NCBI GenBank assembly: GCA_020634975.1
Contig: JACKAQ010000001.1
Coordinates: 124,001 to 188,000, forward strand
Source of the DNA: JACKAQ01 sp020634975 [NCBI: Calditrichia bacterium]
GTDB taxonomy: Bacteria; Calditrichota; Calditrichia; RBG-13-44-9
Reading direction: 5' to 3'
DNA: 64,000 nt
The translations under genes and the position numbers were made by a program. The notes below the pieces were generated by a model. That model ran no database searches, had not been told where the DNA came from, and saw only the letters and a list, made by a program, of their open reading frames with translations. This document shows positions 1-8,164 of this stretch, one piece after another; within the stretch, counting starts at the first letter, position 1, and the number at the start of each line of letters is the position of its first letter.

Positions 1-764
1 CGAATGGTGGACCAGCCGGATTGTACCAGTCCGGTAATGCTGTCCCAGCGAAAAACAGATTTCACAACCGCATTCCAAAACGGCGCTACGGCATCGCTCC
101 AGTCTGTGGTTTCGATGTTGGTAAATCCAATGTTTTCAGCGATTTGGGCATACTCATTTATCGATAAAATGTAGGGTAGATGATAAACGTTGTAAATGCG
201 ATTCAGTAATTCCTGCTCATCGTCGGAAAGCGCAGGAGGCAAGTTGCGGTGGCACCAGGTTGCCATCAAAAACGTTCCGCCGGGTTTGAGCAAATCGTAA
301 CATTTTTGGATAAATTTTTCTTTTTCGGGCATGTGTTCGCCGCTTTCGAGCGACCAAAGCAAATCAAATTGCCCGTTTTCGAATGGCGGATTGAGCGCAT
401 CCGCAACCTGAAACCGGACTTTTTCGGACATTCCGGCGGCTGCCGCACGCTCGGTTGCGCGATTCACCTGATACGGGCTGAGCGTGATTCCGGTAACCCT
501 CGCCCCAAATTTTTCTGCGAGATACAGCGAACTGCCACCGATGCCGCAACCGATATCCAGAATTTGCTTTGGCGATTGCACATTTCCCCAACGTAATAAT
601 TCTTCCATCAAATCAATTTGTGCCTGCAGATGATTTTTTTCTTCCGTGCCGTCTGCGCCATAATAACCGTGGTGCATGTGCTCACCCCAGGTTTTTTCCC
701 ACAACGCAGAAGAGTTATCATAAAACTGTTTGATATTTTCGTTCAGTTGTTTTTTTTCGGACAT
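1..764 (-). CDS. gamma-tocopherol methyltransferase-like SAM methyltransferase (VTE4 type), 3' end off window
   Basis: The reading frame starts at ATG 762-764 and is open to the left edge, so the 254 codons seen are the N-terminal part and the stop lies outside. The family methylates the chromanol ring of gamma-tocopherol to give alpha-tocopherol, using S-adenosylmethionine. Visible motifs are WGEHMHHGYY (residues 26-35), SAM motif I DIGCGIGGSS (70-79), TLSPYQ (94-99), SLESGEHM (138-145), TWCHRNL (169-175) and DWSDAVAPFW (221-230). I remember this set, in this order, in plant and cyanobacterial VTE4 enzymes, and a generic UbiE-type methyltransferase would not carry the WGxHMHHG segment. It follows VTE3-like and VTE1-like genes on the same strand with a 29-base gap. 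A related tocopherol or sarcosine/cycloartenol-type methyltransferase remains possible. Confidence 0.8.
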   Translation of the reverse strand, partial: MSEKKQLNENIKQFYDNSSALWEKTWGEHMHHGYYGADGTEEKNHLQAQIDLMEELLRWGNVQSPKQILDIGCGIGGSSLYLAEKFGARVTGITLSPYQVNRATERAAAAGMSEKVRFQVADALNPPFENGQFDLLWSLESGEHMPEKEKFIQKCYDLLKPGGTFLMATWCHRNLPPALSDDEQELLNRIYNVYHLPYILSINEYAQIAENIGFTNIETTDWSDAVAPFWNAVVKSVFRWDSITGLVQSGWSTI

Positions 765-793
765 TAGCTTCCTGTTTTTTAATGATTTACGAA

Positions 794-1729
794 CTAATCC
801 AGCAAACACCAGCCTGCCAATCCGATCAACAAAAAGCCGGTAATTAACAGTGAAATTTTCTGGTGAATTGTCATCGGATCGGGTGAGCCTTTGGCAGCAT
901 CGTTGATTTCACGAAGCCATATTTTACGCAGCGGTTTGATTGCGATAGCGAAAATTGCCATCGGGATGAAAAAAAATCCGGCTGTATTTCCAACCATCAA
1001 CCGCAGAAAAAACCGGATTCTTCGACCGATCGTCATTTTTTCCTGCACATTTTCCGCTTTTGGCGCATCGAATACAATCGCCGGTTCGCCCTCTTCCATT
1101 TTGGTGCCAACAATGGCGATGCCGTATTTTTCTTTCAGCACCCAATGTGGCTGTACGTAGCGGTATTTTATATCCAGAAATCCGGCATTTTCGAACCACC
1201 GGAAATATTCGTTTTCTTCGGGAAACAGCATCCAGATGTCCGCCAACCAGCGTCCGATGCGGTTTTCCGGGCGCAGCGGACCGATCATCAACGCCTTTCC
1301 GCCCGGTTTCAACACCCGGAAAGCCTCCGCAATGCCGCGCTGCGGTTCCGGCCAATATTCAATACTGCCGGCAGAAACATAGCGATCAAACGTATCGGTC
1401 GGAAATCCCAAATCTTCCGCATCACCCAGCCGGAAAGTGCACTGTTGCAAATCCGGTTTCTTTTTGGCATAACTCATCTGGTGCGGGCTTTGGTCGATGC
1501 AGGTTACGTTTTTCGCCGAAATTTTGCGAACAATGCCTTGCGTGGTAAACCCGGTGCCGGAGCCGACATCCACCGTCCGGAGTGTTTCGGGTTGCAAATC
1601 TGCCAAATCCAACGATTCTTCGCGCATCCGTTCGGTCCAAAAAAACGGGTTTACATATTTATCATAAAAAATCGAAAGGAAACGGTAAAACCAGAAAGCC
1701 TCTTTTTTATGCTGAACGTTACGCATCAT
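794..1729 (-). CDS. MPBQ/MSBQ methyltransferase-like protein (plant/archaeal VTE3 type), membrane-anchored
   Basis: The predicted protein has 311 residues. It probably methylates a prenyl benzoquinone ring (2-methyl-6-phytylbenzoquinone in the tocopherol pathway). SAM motif I is DVGSGTG at 54-60. The segments AGSIEYWPEPQ (120-130) and ADIWMLFPEENEY (163-175) closely match the plant VTE3/APG1 wording as I remember it. As in the plant inner-envelope enzyme, hydrophobic stretches follow the catalytic domain at about 247-265 and 292-310, so it should sit on the inner membrane. It lies between a VTE1-like gene (31 bases upstream) and a VTE4-like gene. The substrate could instead be another prenylquinone such as a menaquinone or plastoquinone precursor. 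Confidence 0.8.
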   Translation of the reverse strand: MMRNVQHKKEAFWFYRFLSIFYDKYVNPFFWTERMREESLDLADLQPETLRTVDVGSGTGFTTQGIVRKISAKNVTCIDQSPHQMSYAKKKPDLQQCTFRLGDAEDLGFPTDTFDRYVSAGSIEYWPEPQRGIAEAFRVLKPGGKALMIGPLRPENRIGRWLADIWMLFPEENEYFRWFENAGFLDIKYRYVQPHWVLKEKYGIAIVGTKMEEGEPAIVFDAPKAENVQEKMTIGRRIRFFLRLMVGNTAGFFFIPMAIFAIAIKPLRKIWLREINDAAKGSPDPMTIHQKISLLITGFLLIGLAGWCLLD

Positions 1730-1760
1730 AAACCCTTGTTTTGATAAACGTTACAAAAAA

Positions 1761-2774
1761 TTAATTGCGATTTGCTTGCCACATGCTAATCAGTTTTGGA
1801 ATATCGCCAACAAATTCAAATCCGGCTGGACGACCGCGAGCCTCAAAGATTGTGTTGATTTCGGAGCCACGAATAGATTCGAGACACACATCGACGGCTG
1901 CATTCAGCGATTCGGGAATCCGGCGGATCATGCCGGATTCGGTTGGTGCAAACAGCATTCCGGCATCACCGGAATGTAAAATTTCCATCGATAATCGATT
2001 GTGATTATCGCGCACAATAATTGTTGTGCTATGTTCGAAAACCTCAAATTTTTCAATTCTCGCGCCGGTGTAAGTTGCAAACCGATACAGTTTCCCGCGA
2101 TGCAAAAATCCCATGATAAACCCCGGAAACGCGCCGCGAATCCACGGTATTATGGCGATCGACGCGGTTACGCTAATGCCGCTTTCGCCAAAATGGTTGC
2201 ACTGCAGCCAAACCCATGACTCCGGAAACGATTTGCCCCAATCTTTTTCGATATACCCGCGCCCGCCGCTAAAATCGATGGTTTCCGCGTTGAGTGTCAG
2301 TTCACCGGCAATTTCGTGATCGAGACTAACGACGCCATGATAACATTGCATAAAAGGTGCCCATGCGTACCAGCCCATAATTCCGGGAGAAAGCAACGTA
2401 ATTGGCCACGTTTCGATATTTCGAAATGTCAGCGAGCCATTCAATTGTATGTCGGGATGATTAATTTTGAGGGAAATTTGCGATGCCGAAAAATAATTTT
2501 CGCCGATGTGGATATCAAATTTATCCGGCTTTGCGCGAAACTCGTTTTCCGGAAATGGCACGAAAATTACGGCACCGTTTGCACCGTCGAATACCTGAAT
2601 AAATGCCTGTGTTCGTTCTGGTGTTCGTGCCAAAAAAATTCCCGGAATCACAGCAATGCTTTGTTTAGCCTGCGCATCCACCAATTTAAAATACCACCCT
2701 TCGAAAAAAACAGGGTGTTTTCCATGACCGTGGAAGCTATCCGGATTTAGCGTATTTCTGAAATAATTGCGCAT
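1761..2774 (-). CDS. tocopherol cyclase family protein (VTE1-like)
   Basis: The product is 337 residues, starting at ATG 2772-2774. The tocopherol cyclase family closes the chromanol ring from 2,3-dimethyl-5-phytylbenzoquinol. Family hallmarks visible are FFEGWYFK near the N terminus (23-30) and GRGYIEKDWG..FPESWVWLQCNHF at 171-195, which correspond to the FFEGWYFKV and RNWGxxFPxxWxWxQCN segments of plant VTE1. No signal peptide is visible. It is the first of three consecutive minus-strand genes whose other two are VTE3-like and VTE4-like methyltransferases, and that context strongly favours a genuine role in tocochromanol synthesis. Distant members of this family occur in bacteria without tocopherol, so activity is inferred. 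Confidence 0.78.
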   Translation of the reverse strand: MRNYFRNTLNPDSFHGHGKHPVFFEGWYFKLVDAQAKQSIAVIPGIFLARTPERTQAFIQVFDGANGAVIFVPFPENEFRAKPDKFDIHIGENYFSASQISLKINHPDIQLNGSLTFRNIETWPITLLSPGIMGWYAWAPFMQCYHGVVSLDHEIAGELTLNAETIDFSGGRGYIEKDWGKSFPESWVWLQCNHFGESGISVTASIAIIPWIRGAFPGFIMGFLHRGKLYRFATYTGARIEKFEVFEHSTTIIVRDNHNRLSMEILHSGDAGMLFAPTESGMIRRIPESLNAAVDVCLESIRGSEINTIFEARGRPAGFEFVGDIPKLISMWQANRN

Positions 2775-2823
2775 CTGTCGGGCGATTTCACCTTTTCGAT
2801 TGGTAACACAGGCGGTCAGATTT

Positions 2824-3087
2824 TTAGAATACGAAATATGCCAAAATTAGCGGTCCGGCAATGGCACCAATGACACCGCCGGTTCCCATCGCCGATTTTA
2901 TTGAAAACGCGTTCGGACGTATTCCTGAAACAAACATATAAACGACAAATCCCAATCCGCTGCCAATGACAAATCCCAACAGCAAACTGACAATCGCCAT
3001 GCCGATAAAGCGGCTCCAGAAATTCGGATCATCCGGTTTCAGCGCAATTATCAACACATTCATCAATACAAAATGTATCTGATGCAT
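2824..3087 (-). CDS. small two-helix membrane protein, unknown function
   Basis: This 87-residue protein has two hydrophobic Gly-rich segments (about 27-53 and 65-87). The start is supported by AAAGGAAAATGA directly upstream of ATG 3085-3087. It lies 11 bases after the gcvT stop and 49 bases before the tocopherol cyclase-like gene, so it may be co-transcribed with either. I recognise no family. Confidence 0.55.
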   Translation of the reverse strand: MHQIHFVLMNVLIIALKPDDPNFWSRFIGMAIVSLLLGFVIGSGLGFVVYMFVSGIRPNAFSIKSAMGTGGVIGAIAGPLILAYFVF

Positions 3088-3098
3088 TCATTTTCCTT

Positions 3099-4175
3099 TT
3101 AGACAAACGGCGTTTTTACGATAGTTGCGCTCGCGCTGCGCCCACGTGCAACGATATCGATGGTGTTTCCGGTTGCGGCATGCGCTTTGGCAACATACGC
3201 CAACCCGATATTTTTTTCGAGAATCGGCGAATAGCAACCGCTGGTCACTTTGCCGACGGTTTCGCCATCTTTTTGCACATCGTAATCTTTGCGGGGAATC
3301 ATCCGGTCTTCCAAAATGAAACCAATCAACCGGCGGGAAATACCTTCGGCTTTTGCTTTTTCGATGGCGGCTTTGCCGATAAAATCGGGTTTGTCTAATT
3401 TGGTAATCCAGCCGAGACCGGCTTCCAGCGGCAGGGTTGTTTCGTCGATATCGTTGCCGTAGAGGCAATATTTTTTCTCCAGCCGCAACGAATCGCGGGC
3501 ACCCAGCCCGATCGGCGCGATGTCGAACGGTTTACCGCTGTCGAAAACGGCATCCCACACTTTTTCGGAATATTTTTTATCAAAATACAGCTCAAAGCCC
3601 GGTTCTCCGGTGTAACCCGTTCGCGAAATGATCATTTCAACGCCTGCCAAATCGCCATTCAGGAAACAGTAAAACGGGATTTCAGCCAAATTTACTTTGG
3701 TCAATTTCTGCAATGTTTCTTCCGCTTTCGGTCCCTGCACCGCCAGTTGGGTGATATCGTCGCTGATATTTTCGATGGTCACGCCGTCCATTTTATTGGC
3801 CAACATCCAGTCGTAATCTTTCTGCAAATTTGAGGCATTCACCACTAATAAATAATCGTTACCGCGATTGTAAACGATCAAATCATCCACTATCCCGCCG
3901 TTTTCGTAACACATTGCGGAATATTGAGCCTGATTTTCCACAATTTTTGATGCATCATTAATGGTTATTTTATTGACCATTTCCAGCGCATTTTTCCCGC
4001 TGAACACAATTTCGCCCATGTGCGAGACATCGAAAACGCCAACAGAGTTACGCACACATTTATGCTCTGCCAAAATACTGCTGTATTGAATCGGCATGGA
4101 ATATCCGGCAAACGGCACCATTTTGGCACCCAAACGGGTGTGAATATCAAAAAGTCCGGTTTTTTTCAGTTCCAC
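3099..4175 (-). CDS. gcvT: aminomethyltransferase, glycine cleavage T protein
   Basis: GcvT transfers the methylene group from the aminomethyl-lipoyl H protein to tetrahydrofolate and releases ammonia. The 358-residue length is normal for bacteria. The N-terminal FDIHTRLGAKMVPFAGYSMPIQY and VGVFDVSHMGEI segments and the internal ISRTGYTGEPGFELYF segment are family signatures. The start is GTG 4173-4175, with AGGAGC about 5 bases upstream; I found no upstream ATG. No gcvH or gcvP lies in the window, so the system is split. I looked for a tandem glycine riboswitch in the 418-base upstream gap and saw none. Confidence 0.95.
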   Translation of the reverse strand: MELKKTGLFDIHTRLGAKMVPFAGYSMPIQYSSILAEHKCVRNSVGVFDVSHMGEIVFSGKNALEMVNKITINDASKIVENQAQYSAMCYENGGIVDDLIVYNRGNDYLLVVNASNLQKDYDWMLANKMDGVTIENISDDITQLAVQGPKAEETLQKLTKVNLAEIPFYCFLNGDLAGVEMIISRTGYTGEPGFELYFDKKYSEKVWDAVFDSGKPFDIAPIGLGARDSLRLEKKYCLYGNDIDETTLPLEAGLGWITKLDKPDFIGKAAIEKAKAEGISRRLIGFILEDRMIPRKDYDVQKDGETVGKVTSGCYSPILEKNIGLAYVAKAHAATGNTIDIVARGRSASATIVKTPFV

Positions 4176-4470
4176 GGTTAGCTCCTGTTTTTATTTTTTT
4201 GCATTTTTTTACAGCTGTTGTGCATTGAAAAAATTCAATCGCTGCCATTATTATGTAACGGAAATCTTTTTCCGCACTTAAACAGTTGATTTCACTTACT
4301 TTGGCGATAAATATTTTCTCGTTACACGCAGTATGTTATCGCACGTAGGGAATGTACTGGTTTGCTTAACCAGATTCAATATTGTTGAATATTTAATGTT
4401 CGAAACCTGTATCGGAAGGATAAATAAGCAGGAGTGGCACAAAACGCAATGAGAAAAAATAATTGCCCTA

Positions 4471-4510
4471 AAAAACTTGACCCTTTGAACTCACCGCCAG
4501 TTCAAAGGGT
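4471..4510 (-). terminator. Rho-independent-like terminator after coaE
   Basis: A perfect 12-bp inverted repeat, ACCCTTTGAACT and AGTTCAAAGGGT (4480-4491 and 4499-4510), flanks a 7-base loop. Read on the minus strand it is followed by TCAAG and then six T. It lies 84 bases past the coaE stop and about 300 bases before gcvT. The 4-5 base offset between stem and T run is longer than ideal. Confidence 0.5.
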
Positions 4511-4531
4511 CATGTCATTGGAGGAGGCCTA

Positions 4532-4565
4532 TGTGGGAGGAAAACTCTCACAAGTGCTTGCACTT
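4532..4565. repeat. adjacent inverted repeats next to the coaE terminator
   Basis: TGTGGGAG (4532-4539) can pair with CTCTCACA (4545-4552) around a GAAAA loop, with one G-T wobble. It overlaps a second dyad, AAGTGC/GCACTT (4552-4557 and 4560-4565). Together with the 12-bp stem beside it, three hairpins sit within 86 bases. Whether this is a structured RNA or the remnant of a mobile-element end cannot be decided by eye. Confidence 0.45.
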
Positions 4566-4593
4566 AACATTTTCGGCAAGCCATGGCCAAACT

Positions 4594-5235
4594 TTAGATA
4601 TTTTTTAGTTTTTTTGCATTATTCAACAGTTTGCGAAAAACGGAGTAACTCCGCTTTTCCAATTCTTCGAGTGATTGATTATTCTGGATGGTAAAATCTG
4701 CCCAGCGGCTTTTTTCCGGAACCGGGATTTGCCGGTTAATCCGGTTTTTTATTTCCGCATCTGATAGTTTATCGCGGGCTTTTATTCTTTCGGCGCGGTT
4801 GCGATAATTTGCTGAAACAACCACAATGGAATCGAACATATTTTCCATCCGGATTTCGTAAACTAATGCGGCATCGATGACAATAACCCGAAATTTGCCG
4901 GTATCGCGGGCACTTTCTATTTCATCGATCAGCTTTTCAACCAATCGCGGGTGCACAATTCGGTTGAGAATATGCAATTTTCGCTCATCTGCAAAAACGG
5001 CTTCGCCGAGCAAGCGGCGATTCACACGCCCGTTTCGAAAGAAATATTGCTTACCCAGATCTTCCTGAATGAGTTTGCGAATTTCTCGATCATGATCAAC
5101 CAGGTCACGCGCAACATCGTCTGCACTGATTACTTTTGCGCCAAATTTTTTAAAAAAACCGGCTACGGTAGATTGTCCGCAGCCCATCCCGCCTGTCACG
5201 GCGACAATCAGTGCATCGTTTAAAGAATCTGCCAT
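4594..5235 (-). CDS. coaE: dephospho-CoA kinase
   Basis: CoaE phosphorylates the ribose 3'-hydroxyl of dephospho-CoA, the last step of coenzyme A synthesis. The product is 213 residues, normal for the family. The P-loop is GGMGCGQST (15-23), followed by ISADDVARDL, which matches the conserved DaD/xxaRel region, and NRIVHPRLV matches the conserved HP motif of the CoA-binding part. A lysine-rich tail ends the protein. The stop lies 21 bases downstream of the start region of no other gene; the next gene upstream (outer-membrane protein) ends 21 bases before the coaE start, so the two may be co-transcribed. Confidence 0.93.
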   Translation of the reverse strand: MADSLNDALIVAVTGGMGCGQSTVAGFFKKFGAKVISADDVARDLVDHDREIRKLIQEDLGKQYFFRNGRVNRRLLGEAVFADERKLHILNRIVHPRLVEKLIDEIESARDTGKFRVIVIDAALVYEIRMENMFDSIVVVSANYRNRAERIKARDKLSDAEIKNRINRQIPVPEKSRWADFTIQNNQSLEELEKRSYSVFRKLLNNAKKLKNI

Positions 5236-5256
5236 GAAAATTTATTTTCCGTTCGT

Positions 5257-6402
5257 TCAAAATGTATATGTAATGGTCAGCCGGTGCACAAAATCGTTCA
5301 CTTCGTTGGCACCCTGACCGCTGATAAAATCCGGTCCTTCGAATAAATAATTATCGTTGATATCCAGATCCATCAAAAAATTACCGATGTGGATGCCCAC
5401 ACCAACAGTTACGTCGATATCGTTAGTTCGGGTTAACGTCACGCTTTTTCCATTACTTCGATTGCTAATGGTTTGCTTATTTTCCGAGAATGTTTGCACA
5501 GCACCCAACCGCAACACCAGCCATTTTTTTGCATATGTTTCACCACCGAGAAAAAATGCGGGCATGTTTGTGATACGCCGGGTAATTTTTTGGCTGTCGG
5601 GATCATCGGTTTCGCTTCGGGAAAAACCGAACATTTCGACACCTAAAATCACCAGATTTTGCGGATTGATGCGGTAATGAAAGCCCAGGTTCATCCGGAA
5701 TTCCAGAAAATCCGTATCGATATCCCGGTTGGCCATTTCCACCGTTGTACTAAATTGGTTGATCAGCACCACCGGCACGTATTGAATACCATCCTGTGCG
5801 CCCAGAAAAAAGCGACCGCTGACACCGAAACCGGAACCGCTCCACTTTTCTTCAACGCCTGCAGCAACGCGTTTAAAATACGGTAATCCAAAGTATGCAC
5901 CAAAATCGTATGTTTCGCTGGAAACGCCGCCGGCAAATTCAACATAGGTTGCTGTTTCGTCAAAATCCAGTTGGAGCGAATCGGAATCCGTTCGTTCGAT
6001 TTGCTCGGTTGCCAATCCGATCCGGAATCCGACCTGATTTTCCCCGATCATCGAACCGAGTGTAAAATCTGCACCTTCCAGATTTCCGAATGTCGGTGAT
6101 ATTGTGTTCGGAAAGGGCAAACTAAATTGCCGGTTGAGATACAAGGCCCCGAGCGCTTTATCGCCCAACGGCAAATGGACACCCGCTGAGAATGTGTTGG
6201 ATTGATTTTTGAACCGAAGTTCCGAAATCACCAGATTCGGATATCGGTAAACACTTGCCGGAAAGGTTCGTAAATTTGACACATCGTATGTAAAAATACC
6301 GGTGCTTCCCATCGATCCCACCCGGGTTTCACCCGGTATTGCCGGTATGGAAATACAACATAAGCCAACAATCAACCACTTCAGCAAGAATATTTGTTTC
6401 AT
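5257..6402 (-). CDS. outer-membrane beta-barrel protein, unknown cargo
   Basis: The likely start is ATG 6400-6402, which gives 381 residues beginning with a clear signal peptide (MKQIFLLKWLIVGLCCISIPAIPG); the frame extends 15 codons further upstream without good reason. The rest alternates polar and hydrophobic residues in short strands and ends in ITYTF, a typical C-terminal outer-membrane insertion signal with a terminal Phe. It resembles conventional FadL- or PorV-like barrels in style but I cannot assign a family. It is upstream of and close to coaE. Confidence 0.65.
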   Translation of the reverse strand: MKQIFLLKWLIVGLCCISIPAIPGETRVGSMGSTGIFTYDVSNLRTFPASVYRYPNLVISELRFKNQSNTFSAGVHLPLGDKALGALYLNRQFSLPFPNTISPTFGNLEGADFTLGSMIGENQVGFRIGLATEQIERTDSDSLQLDFDETATYVEFAGGVSSETYDFGAYFGLPYFKRVAAGVEEKWSGSGFGVSGRFFLGAQDGIQYVPVVLINQFSTTVEMANRDIDTDFLEFRMNLGFHYRINPQNLVILGVEMFGFSRSETDDPDSQKITRRITNMPAFFLGGETYAKKWLVLRLGAVQTFSENKQTISNRSNGKSVTLTRTNDIDVTVGVGIHIGNFLMDLDINDNYLFEGPDFISGQGANEVNDFVHRLTITYTF

Positions 6403-6698
6403 TTTGACACCCGCTAACAATTTTATCAGTCCGGAATCATAAGCCATTCCTGCCGAAAACGGATTCCCTTTTTGTCATTGATTCCTGTAAAAGTTAATGA
6501 AAACCTAACAAACTAAGCAATAGGGTTTTCAGAATCAAGCAGTTGTTGAAGCCGTATTTTTTGCTTGCGAATAAATATTGTTTGGTTAAATTTGCCGTGG
6601 GTTATGGCACTGCTACCTTCTTTTATCCTACTTCTGCTCAAACGATTGCCGGATTGTGCCAATTGGTTCACTGAACCATTATCGAAACGGTAATATTA

Positions 6699-7157
6699 AT
6701 GATCTATTACAGCACAAATCGCAACATATCAGCTCTGCTGGACAGGGCAATTCAAATCGCCACGAGCGCCCATGCCGGGCAAACGGATAGAGGTGGCATG
6801 CCCTACATTACCCATCCGCTGCGGTTAATGATGAAACAACCTACCATCGAAAACATGATTGTAGCAGTTTTACATGATGTTGTGGAAGACAGCGATTGGA
6901 CACTTGACAACCTGCGCAGCGAAGGATTTCCCGAACCAATAATTGCTGCCATAGATGCCCTCACCCACCGCGAAAACGAACCCTATGAAGCTAACCTGCA
7001 ACGTATCGACCAAAATGCTATGGCAATCGCCGTAAAAAAATCAGATCTGGAAGACAATATCAATGCACTTCGATTAGCAACGCTGCACGAAAAGGATTTC
7101 CAACGATTGCAAAAATATCACAAAGCTTATCGCTTTTTAACACGAAATACAGAGTGA
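6699..7157 (+). CDS. HD-domain RelA/SpoT-hydrolase-like protein (MESH1-like)
   Basis: This 152-residue single-domain protein has the HD phosphohydrolase pattern of ppGpp hydrolases: AHAGQTDRGGMPYITHPLRL near 25-44, VAVLHDVVEDS at about 57-67 (the HD pair and following ED), and a late KKSDLEDN segment at about 109-116. There is no synthetase, TGS or ACT domain, so it looks like a stand-alone small alarmone hydrolase or a related nucleotide phosphohydrolase acting in the cytosol. It overlaps the following hydrolase gene by GTGA, so the two are probably translated together. Confidence 0.8.
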   Translation: MIYYSTNRNISALLDRAIQIATSAHAGQTDRGGMPYITHPLRLMMKQPTIENMIVAVLHDVVEDSDWTLDNLRSEGFPEPIIAAIDALTHRENEPYEANLQRIDQNAMAIAVKKSDLEDNINALRLATLHEKDFQRLQKYHKAYRFLTRNTE

Positions 7158-8164
7158 TCATCGGTTTGGAAAAAACGAAAACAGCAGTTGATTCATTGAC
7201 AGAATCCCCGGATTACCCAAACGGTCCCATCCGTACTCATTGGGTAAAAATTAACGGACTCAACACATTTTACCGCACAGCCGGAAAAAAAGGCGATATT
7301 TTATTGCTCATTCACGGTGGCGGAAGTGATTACTCCGGGTTTATCTGGAAACACACTTTGCCGGCGCTGGCGACTCGTTTCCGGGTGATTGCGCTGGATT
7401 TACCGGGATACGGCAGCAGCGAGCTGCCAAATCTTTTGCCCGACCAGTCGATTCTCTCTTTTCACAGCAATTTTATCTGCGAATTTTTGGATGAATTGAA
7501 CATAGCCAAAGCGCATATTTGCGGATTTTCAATGGGCGGCGGGATTGCGCTGGGATTTGCACTCGCTCATCCGGAGCGCATCAAGAAACTGGTTCTGGTT
7601 AACAGCTATGGTTTGGAAAAACCTGTTTTTGGGGGATTGTTAACCTATTTAATTACGCGGGTTGATCCTCTTTGGCTGAGTTTACGATGGCTGATTCGCC
7701 ATAACCGATATATCGTTCGGCGCGGTTTGCGCTGGTCAATTTGCGATCCGGAAAACATTACCGATGAGTTGGTGGACGATGCCTTCCAGGCACTCCGGCT
7801 GCAACGGCTGCATCCCGCATGGCGCATATTTCAGCATCAGGAAATTACGTTGCAGGGGTTTCGGACGACGTTTTTGGATGATTTGGAAGGGTTGGCAAAA
7901 CCGACATTGTTCATTCTCAGCGAAAATGACGAACTGATTCCGCACAAATTGGTCAAACCGGCACTACAGCAATTAAAGAACGCTCGATTGTATATTGCCC
8001 GGAATGCCGGGCATTTACTGCCCCGCGAAAAACCGGCGGAGTTTAACCGCGTGTTGATGGATTTTCTGTCTGATAATTTTGTGCCCAAAACCGGCGAAAA
8101 ACCGGTTACCGCAAAGAAGAAAGATAGCTCTGTTTCTGAGCCAAAGCCTGATACGCTTCCATAA
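7154..8164 (+). CDS. alpha/beta-fold hydrolase
   Basis: The 336-residue protein has the fold's landmarks: oxyanion-loop LLIHGGGSDYSGF (about 52-64), nucleophile elbow GFSMGGG (about 122-128), acid DD or ENDELIP region near 257-263, and the late NAGHLLP (about 279-285) providing the catalytic His. These make a Ser-Asp-His hydrolase of the MhpC/haloperoxidase-like group. The start is GTG 7154-7156, overlapping the previous stop by four bases; a TTG four codons later is an alternative. The last 59 bases overlap the convergent gene on the other strand. Substrate unknown. Confidence 0.85.
   Translation: MIIGLEKTKTAVDSLTESPDYPNGPIRTHWVKINGLNTFYRTAGKKGDILLLIHGGGSDYSGFIWKHTLPALATRFRVIALDLPGYGSSELPNLLPDQSILSFHSNFICEFLDELNIAKAHICGFSMGGGIALGFALAHPERIKKLVLVNSYGLEKPVFGGLLTYLITRVDPLWLSLRWLIRHNRYIVRRGLRWSICDPENITDELVDDAFQALRLQRLHPAWRIFQHQEITLQGFRTTFLDDLEGLAKPTLFILSENDELIPHKLVKPALQQLKNARLYIARNAGHLLPREKPAEFNRVLMDFLSDNFVPKTGEKPVTAKKKDSSVSEPKPDTLP

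Larger units (their letters stand above)
4176..4593. other. intergenic region between coaE and gcvT with several hairpins
   Basis: This 418-base gap is the 3' flank of coaE and the 5' flank of gcvT, both read leftward. Its right-hand third (4480-4565) is packed with inverted repeats, described separately. The part near gcvT is AT-rich and shows nothing I can name. An open frame on the plus strand (4434-4694) runs through the hairpins and into coaE and is not convincing as a gene. Confidence 0.6.

Noticed and set aside
3088-3468. 126-codon minus-strand frame inside gcvT
   Set aside because: Arg-rich alternate frame of a well-supported gene.
4176-4470. glycine riboswitch upstream of gcvT
   Set aside because: No tandem aptamer pattern could be recognised in the leader.
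4434-4694. 86-codon plus-strand frame across the hairpin cluster
   Set aside because: It overlaps hairpins and the end of coaE and has no domain or coding-like composition.
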